A stretch of DNA of 55,291 bases from Halobacillus faecis (GCF_007991335.1 NZ_BJYD01000031.1:1-55291), one strand, 5' to 3'. Shown: positions 9,344-18,006, numbered from the stretch's first letter. Translations and numbers: made by a program. The notes: a model not told the origin generated them from the sequence alone.

Positions 9344-9984
9344 ATAAAAAAAGTATATTCCGGACCGTGTTGTTCCTTAGCCTGTTTATTGCTCTTGCCT
9401 GGTTTGTTCGCTCACGATTTGATGTAAGTGCGGATAATATCCGCTCCTATATTCTATCGTTCGGTGCCATAGGACCAATCATCTTTATGGGGCTGTATGC
9501 CATCGGCCCCATCGTCGTGTTTCCTACCTCCGTGCTTTCACTTGCTGCCGCTTTTGCATATGGAATCTGGCCCGGCATGCTCTATATCGTCATTGGGGCT
9601 ACAGGAGCCGGTATCACTGGATACATCATGGGAAGGTTTTTCGGAGACTCTGTACTCAAGTTCCATCAGTCAAAATGGGCGGGGAACATATACGAGCGGA
9701 TGCAGGGACAAGGTTTCCTTTACGTGTTTATCCTGCGTCTGATCCCACTCGTTGGATTCGACATATTAAGCTATCTTGCGGGAATGACGAGGGTGAAGTT
9801 TCTCTCTTTCGTACTGGCTACGGTTATCGGGATGCTTCCAGGGACGTTTGCATACAGCCTGGTTGGAACAAGCCTCGCGAGCGGAGACCGTACGCTGATT
9901 TTGATCGCATTCAGTGTCTTCACCCTGCTTCTCGTCACCACCTACCTCTTCCGCAATAAAGTCCGAGCCTGGCTAAAACTATAA
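9340..9984 (+). CDS. VTT/TVP38-TMEM64 family membrane protein
   Basis: This 214-residue multi-pass protein has the VTT (SNARE-associated/DedA-like) core, seen in GPIVVFPTSVLSLAAAFAYG, GITGYIMGRFFG and FILRLIPLVGFDILSYLAGM. Family members are membrane-remodelling or lipid-scrambling type proteins; function here is unknown. It starts on an ATGA overlap with the ATPase stop, so it is coupled to the transporter operon. As I recall, E. coli keeps related ydjX/ydjZ genes beside ynjBCD, which makes the association look meaningful. Confidence 0.85.
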   Translation: MNKKSIFRTVLFLSLFIALAWFVRSRFDVSADNIRSYILSFGAIGPIIFMGLYAIGPIVVFPTSVLSLAAAFAYGIWPGMLYIVIGATGAGITGYIMGRFFGDSVLKFHQSKWAGNIYERMQGQGFLYVFILRLIPLVGFDILSYLAGMTRVKFLSFVLATVIGMLPGTFAYSLVGTSLASGDRTLILIAFSVFTLLLVTTYLFRNKVRAWLKL

Positions 9985-9997
9985 ACTGTATTCAGCA

Positions 9998-10150
9998 ATA
10001 TGGCAGGATTATTGAGGACATAATTTCGGGATGTTTCTGGTTCGCTCCTTAGTTGAGCATCTGGGGTGACTGGGAAGCTAATCGCTTTCCTGAGGGGGCG
10101 CCGAGCTTCCTCCCCCTCTCGAAACTGAGTCTTCCATAATCGGGAGCTCC
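9998..10150. repeat. Copy of the dispersed inverted-end repeat
   Basis: The right end CTCTCGAAACTGAGTCTTCC, followed by ATAATCGGGAGCTCC, is well conserved. The left end (GAGGACATAATTTCGGGATG, preceded by ATATGGCAGG) is diverged. It separates the transporter operon from the convergent terminator. Confidence 0.75.
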
Positions 10151-10161
10151 AGTAAAAATAG

Positions 10162-10210
10162 AAAGAGTCTTTGAGAGTGTCCGGAGGGGACGCTTCAAAG
10201 ACTCTTTTTT
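10162..10210. terminator. Bidirectional intrinsic terminator
   Basis: AAAGAGTCTTTGA pairs with TCAAAGACTCTTT, with an inner GTCC/GGAC stem. A T run follows on the plus strand and the A run gives U residues on the minus strand. It serves the transporter operon and the convergent flavoprotein gene. Confidence 0.85.
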
Positions 10211-11291
10211 ATTTATATTTAGCCATGAATTCACGATCAATTTTGTTTTTTAACTGCCACGCCTTCTTATTATGTGAACTGACCGGTCCATACACAAGAA
10301 ACCCTTTTTTCCCCCCTGTCGATAATATATAAAGGGCATTTTTTTGTGGAATGAATGTGTCCAATGGTAAATCAGAAAGATAGTTTTTCAGGTTCTGCCA
10401 AAGGACCGGTCCTTGTCTTACGGCATACACACCACTTTTAGGGAGGTTCGGATCATCAATCATTGTGACACAATCTCCGGCACCGAAAATGAAATCATAG
10501 TCACGGAATTGCAGGGTAGACCGAACAAGTGCGAAAGAGCGTTCGTCTATGGCGAGTGACGACTTTTCAAAAATCGGATCTCCAATGGCCCCACCCAGCC
10601 ACAGCACACCTGTATGGCGGACTCGATTTCCATTGTCCGTTTTGACGAATTCTTCAAAAACCTCTTCGACACGTTCGTCTTCCCAGACACGCACCCCTTT
10701 TTTCTCTAAGAGCTTTTTCAATTTTGTAGAGATCCATTTCGGTCCATCAGCAAGTATTCGATCAGATGTAATTAAACGGACTTGACCAGGGATTTTGTGT
10801 TTATCTTTATAGGCTTGTATGGACATTGCAAGCTCCGTTCCAGCCGCACCACCTCCCACAATCAGCGGTTTTGTCGTATTTCTCAAGGTTTTCATCTGTT
10901 CTGTAAATTCGTAATTCGGTTTAATGGTCCGGGCAGCTGAATCTTCAAATGATGAAGGGAGACTTTTGGATCCAATATCGAAACTGACAAGATCAAAAGG
11001 ATAAACGGACCCATCTTCACACACGACCTTTTTTTGTTGCGGTTTTACAGAAGCTGCTTTTTTTGGAATCCAATGAACATTAGCTGACTTCGCTAACTGA
11101 CGAACATCCACGCGAATATCCTCTTCAGAATAAAGGCCTTCTGTGTATCCTGAGAACATTCCTGAATAATACTGGTAGGGCGAAGGTGTAATCATACAAA
11201 CATCGACCTGCCTCCAAACTTCATTCCGCAATTGTCTCAAAATTTCCAGATGAGCATGGCCAGCTCCGACGAGCAATAACCTTTTTGACAA
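10209..11291 (-). CDS. FAD/NAD(P)-dependent oxidoreductase of the SelD-N-terminal type
   Basis: This 360-residue two-dinucleotide-domain flavoprotein has an FAD motif at the very start (VGAGHAHLEIL), the TPSPYQYYSGMFSGY segment and a second GGGAAGTE motif. These fit the family usually seen fused in front of selenophosphate synthetase (TIGR03169). Here no SelD domain follows and none lies nearby. It may act like a type II NADH dehydrogenase or quinone reductase; this is inferred. The start is TTG, fixed by AAGGAGGTG eight bases upstream; there is no usable ATG close by. Confidence 0.75.
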   Translation of the reverse strand: MSKRLLLVGAGHAHLEILRQLRNEVWRQVDVCMITPSPYQYYSGMFSGYTEGLYSEEDIRVDVRQLAKSANVHWIPKKAASVKPQQKKVVCEDGSVYPFDLVSFDIGSKSLPSSFEDSAARTIKPNYEFTEQMKTLRNTTKPLIVGGGAAGTELAMSIQAYKDKHKIPGQVRLITSDRILADGPKWISTKLKKLLEKKGVRVWEDERVEEVFEEFVKTDNGNRVRHTGVLWLGGAIGDPIFEKSSLAIDERSFALVRSTLQFRDYDFIFGAGDCVTMIDDPNLPKSGVYAVRQGPVLWQNLKNYLSDLPLDTFIPQKNALYILSTGGKKGFLVYGPVSSHNKKAWQLKNKIDREFMAKYK

Positions 11292-11312
11292 AAGAGCACC
11301 TCCTTACAGAAA

Positions 11313-11349
11313 ACGTCCACATGGCAGGACCATGTGGACGTGTTTTTTT
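11313..11349 (-). terminator. Hairpin terminator between thioredoxin and flavoprotein genes
   Basis: ACGTCCACATGG and CCATGTGGACGT form a 12-bp perfect stem. The T run is longer on the plus strand (11343-11349), but on the minus strand TTTT follows too. It probably ends the thioredoxin transcript. Confidence 0.7.
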
Positions 11350-11665
11350 AAAGACTTGCTTGCAGAAACTCCTCTACTTCTTCTGGAGTTTTTGCATTCG
11401 CACTATGAAGATGGGCTTTCTTGTTTCCATCTTTAAAAATCAGGATGCTTGGAATCCCCATTACTTCGTACTTTTCTGCAATCTCTGGAAGTTCATCTCG
11501 ATTGACGTTATACCAATCGTACCCATTGTATTCTTCTAGAATATCTCCGATAAACATATCCATGCGTCGGCAATCGGGGCACCAGTCCGCTTCGAATTTA
11601 ACGATAACCGGACGGTCACTTGCAATTGTTTCGTTAAACTTTTCCGTTGTATGAATGGCTTCCAT
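11348..11665 (-). CDS. Thioredoxin-like protein (YdbP-like)
   Basis: This 105-residue thioredoxin fold has the redox motif WCPDC (Cys29, Cys32) instead of the classical WCGPC, then the conserved cis-proline loop MGIPSILIF. It is cytoplasmic with no signal. The size and WCPDC motif suggest the YdbP branch rather than TrxA. Start choice: AAAGGAG allows either TTG 11668 or ATG 11665; the ATG is reported. It may carry electrons in thiol homeostasis. Confidence 0.85.
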   Translation of the reverse strand: MEAIHTTEKFNETIASDRPVIVKFEADWCPDCRRMDMFIGDILEEYNGYDWYNVNRDELPEIAEKYEVMGIPSILIFKDGNKKAHLHSANAKTPEEVEEFLQASL

Positions 11666-11737
11666 CAAACTCAATCTCCTTTATAAATATCTACTTCTTA
11701 TCATACCCAAAATGGATGCATTTGTCTTTCGTCAGGC

Positions 11738-12553
11738 TTACTTATATTCCACCCTGCCTAATAACCATGCAGCAAGCAGACCACCGAGGAATGCAACGAT
11801 ACTGACAAGCATCAACATTCCCGTTCCAGGCACTCCAGGAAAAATAACAAATACAGATCCGATGACTAGACCGATGATAACCGCGAACGTTCCAGACGTA
11901 TAATTTTCAAGGAAAAACTTCACAATCTTACTCATCACAACGATGCCACAGACAATCCCTGCACCTACAACGGCGATGATATCAATTCGGAAATCAGAAA
12001 TCCCTGAAGTTACGGTCGTGTACACCCCGATAATCAATAGAATGAATGATCCACTGATTCCAGGGAGAATCATAGCACTGCTGGCAATCCATCCAGAGAA
12101 AAACAAGAGAATATATCCAGCAAATGACAAGTTTTGCATCGGTTCAGACTCAGCTGTTTGGAAAAATGCCATAGAAGCGACTAAAACAGCTCCAATCAGC
12201 AGTAATGCAAAGTGTTTTGCTTTAAAATTATGCTTCACATCTGCTTTATGCGTTAAGTATGGCAACACGCCGATAATCAGACCAAGAAAGAAAAACTGTG
12301 TCGGCCCCGGGTAGTGTTCAAATAGCCACTCGATCAAGTTAGCCATTAAACCAATGGCGATGACTACTCCAATTCCAAGCGGTAATAAAAATTTCAAATG
12401 TGTTTTCCATTCTTTACTAAAAAAACCATTAATGGCTTCAATCAGGCGGTCGTAAATGCCGAGAACGACAGCAATCGTCCCTCCACTTACACCTGGTACG
12501 ACGTCACTCGCCCCCATCAGCATGCCACGGTAAATATTTCTCCATTCCCACAT
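11738..12553 (-). CDS. DUF368 / PopT-type polyprenyl-phosphate transporter
   Basis: This 271-residue polytopic membrane protein begins with the DUF368 hallmark GASDVVPGVSGGTIAVVLGIY and repeats a related motif, LPGISGSFILLIIGVY. DUF368 proteins (PopT) have been reported to return undecaprenyl phosphate across the cytoplasmic membrane for cell-envelope synthesis; assignment here rests on these motifs. AAGGAG lies 9 bases before the ATG. It is alone on its strand, with a gap on both sides. Confidence 0.85.
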   Translation of the reverse strand: MWEWRNIYRGMLMGASDVVPGVSGGTIAVVLGIYDRLIEAINGFFSKEWKTHLKFLLPLGIGVVIAIGLMANLIEWLFEHYPGPTQFFFLGLIIGVLPYLTHKADVKHNFKAKHFALLLIGAVLVASMAFFQTAESEPMQNLSFAGYILLFFSGWIASSAMILPGISGSFILLIIGVYTTVTSGISDFRIDIIAVVGAGIVCGIVVMSKIVKFFLENYTSGTFAVIIGLVIGSVFVIFPGVPGTGMLMLVSIVAFLGGLLAAWLLGRVEYK

Positions 12554-12749
12554 ATCTTTGGCTCCTTTTATATCTAACCCTTTTCCCTTCTATTCTATCA
12601 GATTTCTTTAAGTTTTTATGATACATTTTCATGAAAAGTAACACAACAAGTGCCCGGTATATATCCACTTCGAATGAGAAGATTTTAGCAGTAGCCGGTC
12701 CCTCATCCCATGCAAAACTACCTTTCAAGGAATAGAGAGTTTGATGGAA

Positions 12750-12786
12750 GAAAGGAACTTCCGCACCATAGAGCGAAAGTTCCTTC
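12750..12786 (-). terminator. Intrinsic terminator after the first BCCT gene
   Basis: On the minus strand AAGGAACTTTCGC pairs with GCGGAAGTTCCTT and is followed by TCTTCC. The tail is weak but the stem is strong. Confidence 0.7.
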
Positions 12787-12791
12787 TGAGA

Positions 12792-14306
12792 TTAGGCTGA
12801 TGTTTTTTCTTCTTTATCCTTCCCTCGATCAAGTGCAATTTTATCTGCCCGAATCGCTTTATATAAGGATACGACCATTAAAATCATGATGAAAGAGAAT
12901 GGAAACGCAGCTGATATGAGCGCGTTCTGCAACGCCTGCAGTCCACCAGAATATAATAATACAGCGGCCATCGATGACTGGACAATCCCCCATACGAACT
13001 TAACCATCGTAGGTGGAGTCAGTGATCCGTTTGTCGTCTGCATTCCTAACACAAAGGTTGCAGAGTCTGCAGATGTAATGAAGAATGTTCCAATCAGTAC
13101 CATCGCGATGATTGACAGGATCAACCCCAGCGGGTAATTATCAAATGTTCCAAACATCACTTGTTCTGTAGCTAGATCGGAAAGTCCACCTTGATCTTGT
13201 TGGACTTGGATCGCCGATGAACCGAAAGTGGAGAACCATAGAAAACCTACAGCAGACGGTACAAGTAAAACACCTGATAAAAATTCTCGAATCGTACGTC
13301 CTTTGGAAACACGTGCGATAAAGATACCGACAAATGGGGACCATGCAATCCACCATGCCCAGTAGAAGACCGTCCAGTTGTTGATCCATGTACGATTTTC
13401 TTCACTGTTCGGTGCAAGACGGAAACTCATGGTCGGCAAGTTTTGTAAATAAGCACCGATCGTGTCTGTGAACATGTTCATAATGAAGAGCGTAGGACCT
13501 ACAACCAACATGATGGCAAGTAGCGCTATAGCTAAGATCATATTCGTATTACTCAAATAACGGATCCCTTTGCTCAATCCAGTATAAGCCGAAATCATGA
13601 ATAGAACAGTAACGACACCTATGATGGCCAACTGTACACCAAACGAATCTTCAAGCGGTGTTAAAAACGTCAACCCACCATTGATCTGTGCTGCACCAAA
13701 TCCAAGAGTCGTCGCTACACCGACAATGGTCGCGAACACGGCGATGATATCGACGACTTTCCCCCACGGTCCATTCATCTTATCTCCGAATAACGGTTCG
13801 AGTGTGGAGCTTATTAAAGCTGGTGCACCTCGACGGAACTTGAAATAAGCAAGAACAAGAGCAACGATTGCGTAAATTCCCCACGCATGAACTCCCCAGT
13901 GGAAGTACACGAATCGCATGGATTCATTTAGAGCGGCTGCTGTTCCCGTCTCTGCGGTCGGGGCATTATTGGCATAGAAATAGATCGGTTCTGCTGCTCC
14001 CCAGAAGACGAGCCCGATTCCCATCCCGGCACTGAAAAGCATGGCGAACCATGTCGCGTAGTTGTAATCAGGCTTGTCCGTAGGCTTCCCAAGTTTCATT
14101 TTTCCATATGGACTGAAAATCATATAAAGACAGAAAATCACAAAACCAGTAACGATCAGTAAGTAATACCATCCAAAGTGAACAGAGATGTAAGATTGGA
14201 TGCTGCCTGTAATACTTTCAAGATTTTTAGGGGCAACGGAACCCCAGACGACTGAAAATAAAGCAATAGCTAATGTAACCCAAAAAACGGAAGTGACTTT
14301 TTTCAT
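12792..14306 (-). CDS. BCCT-family osmolyte transporter (glycine betaine/choline/carnitine)
   Basis: This 504-residue carrier has about 12 transmembrane segments. It shows the BCCT glycine stretch GMGIGLVFWGAAEP, the tryptophan-rich helix around AWSPFVGIFIARVSKGRT and the TSADSAT motif, which contributes to a sodium site in BetP-type members. The likely role is sodium-coupled uptake of betaine-type compatible solutes at high salinity; exact substrate is unknown. AAAGGAG precedes the ATG. A near-perfect sigma-B promoter (14395-14419) lies 89 bases upstream, so stress induction is expected. Confidence 0.92.
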   Translation of the reverse strand: MKKVTSVFWVTLAIALFSVVWGSVAPKNLESITGSIQSYISVHFGWYYLLIVTGFVIFCLYMIFSPYGKMKLGKPTDKPDYNYATWFAMLFSAGMGIGLVFWGAAEPIYFYANNAPTAETGTAAALNESMRFVYFHWGVHAWGIYAIVALVLAYFKFRRGAPALISSTLEPLFGDKMNGPWGKVVDIIAVFATIVGVATTLGFGAAQINGGLTFLTPLEDSFGVQLAIIGVVTVLFMISAYTGLSKGIRYLSNTNMILAIALLAIMLVVGPTLFIMNMFTDTIGAYLQNLPTMSFRLAPNSEENRTWINNWTVFYWAWWIAWSPFVGIFIARVSKGRTIREFLSGVLLVPSAVGFLWFSTFGSSAIQVQQDQGGLSDLATEQVMFGTFDNYPLGLILSIIAMVLIGTFFITSADSATFVLGMQTTNGSLTPPTMVKFVWGIVQSSMAAVLLYSGGLQALQNALISAAFPFSFIMILMVVSLYKAIRADKIALDRGKDKEEKTSA

Positions 14307-14394
14307 GATAAACTCCTTTCCAGAACTTGTACGTATTTTCGATACAGGGGGATATTCATGCGAGGGGGTGTAGCGTCTGATGTATGTTTATCGA

Positions 14395-14419
14395 ATACCC
14401 AAACCGAGAAAAAATAAAC
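14395..14419 (-). promoter_or_regulatory. Predicted sigma-B promoter of the first BCCT gene
   Basis: On the minus strand GTTTAT, a 13-base spacer and GGGTAT match the Bacillus sigma-B consensus (GTTTAA, 12-15 bases, GGGTAT) at 11 of 12 positions. Confidence 0.7.
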
Positions 14420-14513
14420 AATTCGTCGAATTTTTCCTACATAAATATAGCCCAAAAGACGGATGTCTCCTGGGCTTTATCCATTTCAATTGATATGTTT
14501 CTCGAGTACGCGT

Positions 14514-15080
14514 TCAGTAGAGTAAATTTTCGAGCCACGGATGTTCAGGCTGGTGATGCATGAGTGACTGTTTTAACCACTCCTTTTGATGTTCATTGAG
14601 GAAAGGAAAGACGTTTTGGAAGTCCTCCTCGTCATTTTTTGTCGTATGGGTTGATTTATAGAGAAGGACAATTTCAGGATTCAAATACGGGTGCCCGAGT
14701 TCTGACTGCAGGTGCATACGACTGATCTCAAATGTAATAGAGGAATCTCTTCTGAAACGCCACCGGTGCTTATTTTTTTCATTGAGGAGAATCTCTAATC
14801 TATGACCCTCTGGAGAAAAGGCGTGGATTTCATGGACAGGAAGTGCGAGGACTTCTCCTTCCCAACGCTTAAGTTCCTTCTGTTTGACGACATACAAATC
14901 CCATGATTTTAATGTTTCGTATAATTGGTGCTGGTCTTCACGGAAAGCAGCGACTTCCACATCCTCATGATGCCTTGTTTCTTCGCCGATATGAAGGTCA
15001 ATGGCCCATCCCCCTGCAAACATCCATTTCCTATTAAATTCATTTAACCATTGGCGGACTTCTGTACATTTTTCAAACAT
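14514..15080 (-). CDS. Nucleotidyltransferase-domain protein (ANT(2'')-like fold)
   Basis: This 188-residue protein has the minimal nucleotidyltransferase pattern FAGGWAIDLHIG followed by the paired-acid region RHHEDVEVAAFRED, as in the aminoglycoside-2''-adenylyltransferase-like family (PF10706). Many chromosomal members have unknown substrates and give no resistance, so no resistance function is claimed. The ATG at 15080 is chosen because GAGGAGG lies 7 bases upstream; the longer frame to 15116 has no ribosome site. The first acid of the usual DxD/DxE pair is replaced by E in the EDVEV motif. Confidence 0.7.
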   Translation of the reverse strand: MFEKCTEVRQWLNEFNRKWMFAGGWAIDLHIGEETRHHEDVEVAAFREDQHQLYETLKSWDLYVVKQKELKRWEGEVLALPVHEIHAFSPEGHRLEILLNEKNKHRWRFRRDSSITFEISRMHLQSELGHPYLNPEIVLLYKSTHTTKNDEEDFQNVFPFLNEHQKEWLKQSLMHHQPEHPWLENLLY

Positions 15081-15175
15081 GCGAAACCTCCTCTTTCTCA
15101 TTTTGTCCGAGTTCAAAATCTCTTAACCTTTCTATACGATCCGTACAGGAGTCGCTCCGAATTCAACGCGTCCAT

Positions 15176-15201
15176 GTTTTTCACAGGAAAATGTAGGGAA
15201 T
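15176..15201 (+). promoter_or_regulatory. Predicted sigma-B promoter of the second BCCT gene
   Basis: GTTTTT, 14 bases, GGGAAT. The match is weaker than at the first BCCT gene but correctly spaced, about 60 bases before the start codon. Confidence 0.5.
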
Positions 15202-15263
15202 AAACAAACCGATCATCAAATTCATGTTCATCAATTACTTATGATTCATGAAAGGAGTCCACG

Positions 15264-16772
15264 ATGAAAGATCAAATCAAAAACCCTGTTTTCCTCATTT
15301 CCGCAACGGTCATCACTGTCCTCGTCATCGTAGGAGCAATTAATCCTGAAGGCTTTGGTACAGTCGCCGGTACCTTATTTGACTTCACTACCCTTAATTT
15401 TGGTTGGTTTTATCTCATTTCCGTCTTCGGCTTCGTCATTTTCCTGGCTGCTCTCGGACTGAGTAAATACGGAAAAATCAAAATCGGTCCTCAAGATTCC
15501 AAGCCTGAATTTCCTTTTTTCACGTGGATTGGAATGCTCTTCTCCGCCGGTTTCGGGGTAGGACTCGTATTCTGGGGAGTCGCAGAGCCGATGAGCCACT
15601 ACTTCGAAACGCCCTTCTCAGATTTGGAAGCGCAGACCGAAGATGCTGCGCGCGTTGCTATGGGTTATTCCTTTTTTCACTGGGGAATCAACCAGTGGTC
15701 TGTTTTCGCCATTGTCGGCCTGCTTATAGGTTTTTTGCAATTCAGAAAGGATAAGAACGGCCTTGTGTCAACAGCTCTTGAACCCGTGCTCGGGAAGTCA
15801 AAGCCGGTGAAGTACACCATCGACTCATTAGCCGTTATCGCTACAGTAATGGGAATCGCCACTTCACTTGGGCTGGGAATTCTTCAAATGAACGGTGGAT
15901 TGAACGCCGTATTCGGCATACCGAATAGTACATCGATCCAGCTTATCATCACAGGCGTACTGCTCGTCTTATACTTAACTTCATCCAGTACTGGATTGGA
16001 AAAAGGGATCAAATGGCTCAGTAACTTGAACCTGGCCCTTTGCTTAGTTTTACTTTTATTCGTCTTCTTCGCCGGCCCGACGGTATTTATATTAAATAGT
16101 TTCACCTTAGGGATCGGGGATTATATATCCAACTTTGTAGAGTACAGTCTAAGGTTAACTCCTTATGAAGGTGGAAGCTGGCTACGTGATTGGACGATTT
16201 TCTATTGGGCGTGGGTCATTGCATGGTCTCCATTCGTCGGGGCATTCGTTGCCCGCGTTTCCCGTGGTCGAACAATCAGGGAGTTCATATTCGGTGTCCT
16301 TGTCGTACCACCGCTGATCGCTTGTTTGTGGATCGCCGTATTCGGTGGTACAGCCTTGAACAGTGACTTGAACAATGGAACACAGATTGCTGAAGCCGTG
16401 AACAATGATGTGACGGTCGCTCTTTTTAAAGCTTATGAATACCTGCCTCTCACAGGCATTTTATCCTTCTTATCTATTTTATTGATCGCAACGTTCTTGA
16501 TCACATCTGCTGACTCCGCTACCTACATCCTGGCAAGTATGACAACGAACGGCAGCCTCACCCCTGCTCTTGCCATTAAAGTGATTTGGGGGATTTTGAT
16601 GGCAGCCATTGCCGGAGTGTTACTGGTCGCCGGTGGTTTAGATGCTTTGCAGACAGCCTCTCTCGTTTCCGCTCTTCCGTTTACAGTGATCATCATTCTC
16701 TTCGTTTATGCCTTTACGAAGATGATACGAAAAGAGCCACTGCCCGAACGACGCAAAAAAAAGAACGAATAG
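15264..16772 (+). CDS. Second BCCT-family osmolyte transporter
   Basis: This 502-residue carrier is clearly paralogous to the one at 12792-14306: GFGVGLVFWGVAEP, AWSPFVGAFVARVSRGRTIREF and TSADSATYIL are all present. The ATG has AAAGGAG at good spacing. The two BCCT genes diverge around a nucleotidyltransferase gene, and differences in the glycine stretch (GFGVG against GMGIG) suggest different substrates or affinities. Likely role: uptake of betaine or another compatible solute under salt stress. Confidence 0.92.
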   Translation: MKDQIKNPVFLISATVITVLVIVGAINPEGFGTVAGTLFDFTTLNFGWFYLISVFGFVIFLAALGLSKYGKIKIGPQDSKPEFPFFTWIGMLFSAGFGVGLVFWGVAEPMSHYFETPFSDLEAQTEDAARVAMGYSFFHWGINQWSVFAIVGLLIGFLQFRKDKNGLVSTALEPVLGKSKPVKYTIDSLAVIATVMGIATSLGLGILQMNGGLNAVFGIPNSTSIQLIITGVLLVLYLTSSSTGLEKGIKWLSNLNLALCLVLLLFVFFAGPTVFILNSFTLGIGDYISNFVEYSLRLTPYEGGSWLRDWTIFYWAWVIAWSPFVGAFVARVSRGRTIREFIFGVLVVPPLIACLWIAVFGGTALNSDLNNGTQIAEAVNNDVTVALFKAYEYLPLTGILSFLSILLIATFLITSADSATYILASMTTNGSLTPALAIKVIWGILMAAIAGVLLVAGGLDALQTASLVSALPFTVIIILFVYAFTKMIRKEPLPERRKKKNE

Positions 16773-16782
16773 CTGAGAACGA

Positions 16783-16822
16783 AAAAGGTGTCCTATCCCA
16801 ATACCGGATGGACACCTTTTCT
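16783..16822. terminator. Bidirectional terminator between BCCT gene and the exported-peptide gene
   Basis: AAAAGGTGTCC pairs with GGACACCTTTT. T runs on both strands fit the two convergent transcription units. Confidence 0.85.
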
Positions 16823-16835
16823 ATTTCCTATACTT

Positions 16836-16967
16836 TTAACTTTCTGGATTTTCTATACTCCAATAACCTCCATCAATCGGATCCAGGGCGGTCTTACTCT
16901 CTCCTATTCCCCATGAGCCTGCGAGCGTCAGTAAAAGAACAACAAACAATCCGGCTAACCTTTTCAT
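16836..16967 (-). CDS. Putative exported signalling peptide precursor (AimP/Phr-like)
   Basis: A 43-residue ORF begins 22 bases after the AimR-like receptor gene, on the same strand, with GGAGG 9 bases before its ATG. The product has a basic N-terminus and hydrophobic core, MKRLAGLFVVLLLTLAGS. It continues as a short polar tail ending GGYWSIENPES. Length, secretion signal and position match the organisation of AimR-AimP and Rap-Phr pairs, in which the precursor is exported and its C-terminal 5-6 residues re-enter the cell. The tail does not look like known arbitrium peptides (xxxRGA type), so the identity of the mature peptide is inferred. Confidence 0.6.
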   Translation of the reverse strand: MKRLAGLFVVLLLTLAGSWGIGESKTALDPIDGGYWSIENPES

Positions 16968-16989
16968 AAGAGAAAACCTCCATTTATTT

Positions 16990-18006
16990 TTATATTCTTT
17001 CTAAATACGCTAGTGGTAATTGAGCAAAGAAGTAATCCCCTTGTTCTTGAATAAACCGGTGATAGGAATGCCTCAGCATCTCCCTGTTCCCTGTAGCCAG
17101 TCCCAAATAACTCTCTTGAAAGGGAGTGAGTGATACAAAGGAATGCAGGATCTCTTGTGTTTTCTTATAATCTCCCCGCGCTAGAGCAAGGTGAGCCTGC
17201 TCTACTGGATCTGTAGTGGAGATCCCTTCAGTTCTCTGATGAAAAGAAGATATAAAAGGAAGCGAGCGGTTTTTTACCGTTTGCAAAAAGCGTATATGCC
17301 CATGCTTTTCAGCAATCTCTATGGACTTTAGTAACGATTCCATAGAAGATTCATAGCCATTAAAAAGCTGACATAATGCCAAATCATGATGCATCCGGCT
17401 CTTTCTTCTAGATGAAACTTCTGTGTTGATCATTTTATATGCATAACGGCTCGCAAGGATAGAGTTATTGGTCTTCCAATAATGATAAAAAAGCAGCTCT
17501 TGATAACGTTGATTCAAATAATAATACATTAAAGGCTCGTCTACTTGCTGAAGCGCCTGGTCGCATTCATCCAAGTACTTATCCAATGCTGTAAATACTT
17601 TTAAGTCCTGATAAGAATAAACGAGGGTGAACAAGTGAAGGCATCTCAACGATGGATGCGTAAAATGGAGATCTTTTAGCTCATCTAAGTAATTTTTGTT
17701 TTTATCTCTATCGGTCTGAGACAAAATCACTTGATACAAATGACCTACCTCTTTATTTATGTAAGGGGATTCTGTAATGACAGACAGATCTTCAAAAAAA
17801 TCATTCATATAAAAAAATTCCATGCAGACAATTTGCTCGTCAATTGAGGTGGGGAAATGGGAGAGGATGTGGTCTTTTGTTCTTAAGACAGCATCTCTTC
17901 TGGGGTATTCCCTTAAATAACCAAGGTACACATCATATAAAGAGGAAGTGCGACTCATTTGAAGCTTTCGCAATGGGCTCGGTTCAATTAGTTGGTAATC
18001 TGCCAC
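16990..18006 (-). CDS. AimR-family (RRNPPA/TPR-like) peptide receptor
   Basis: This 338-residue, all-helical protein has the AimR-family segment CMEFFYMNDFFEDLSVI near residue 60 and later repeat-like helices (YLNQRYQELLFYHYWKTNN, LASRYAYKMINTE). Phage AimR is about 380 residues with an N-terminal helix-turn-helix. Here the first 30 residues show no obvious HTH, and the GTG start is fixed by AAGGAGG 9 bases upstream, so the DNA-binding domain appears absent. It could act through protein partners, like Rap proteins. The 43-residue exported peptide gene follows directly. A sigma-A-type promoter lies at 18038-18066. No phage genes are nearby, so a host signalling role is more likely than lysogeny control. 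Confidence 0.65.
   Translation of the reverse strand: MADYQLIEPSPLRKLQMSRTSSLYDVYLGYLREYPRRDAVLRTKDHILSHFPTSIDEQIVCMEFFYMNDFFEDLSVITESPYINKEVGHLYQVILSQTDRDKNKNYLDELKDLHFTHPSLRCLHLFTLVYSYQDLKVFTALDKYLDECDQALQQVDEPLMYYYLNQRYQELLFYHYWKTNNSILASRYAYKMINTEVSSRRKSRMHHDLALCQLFNGYESSMESLLKSIEIAEKHGHIRFLQTVKNRSLPFISSFHQRTEGISTTDPVEQAHLALARGDYKKTQEILHSFVSLTPFQESYLGLATGNREMLRHSYHRFIQEQGDYFFAQLPLAYLERI

Noticed and set aside
14514-15080. Calling the nucleotidyltransferase an aminoglycoside resistance gene
   Set aside because: Only the fold-level motif is visible. Chromosomal members often have unknown substrates, and there are no signs of a resistance element.
16836-18006. A prophage lysis-lysogeny (arbitrium) module
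   Set aside because: No phage structural, integrase or aimX-like gene is nearby, and the receptor lacks an evident DNA-binding domain.
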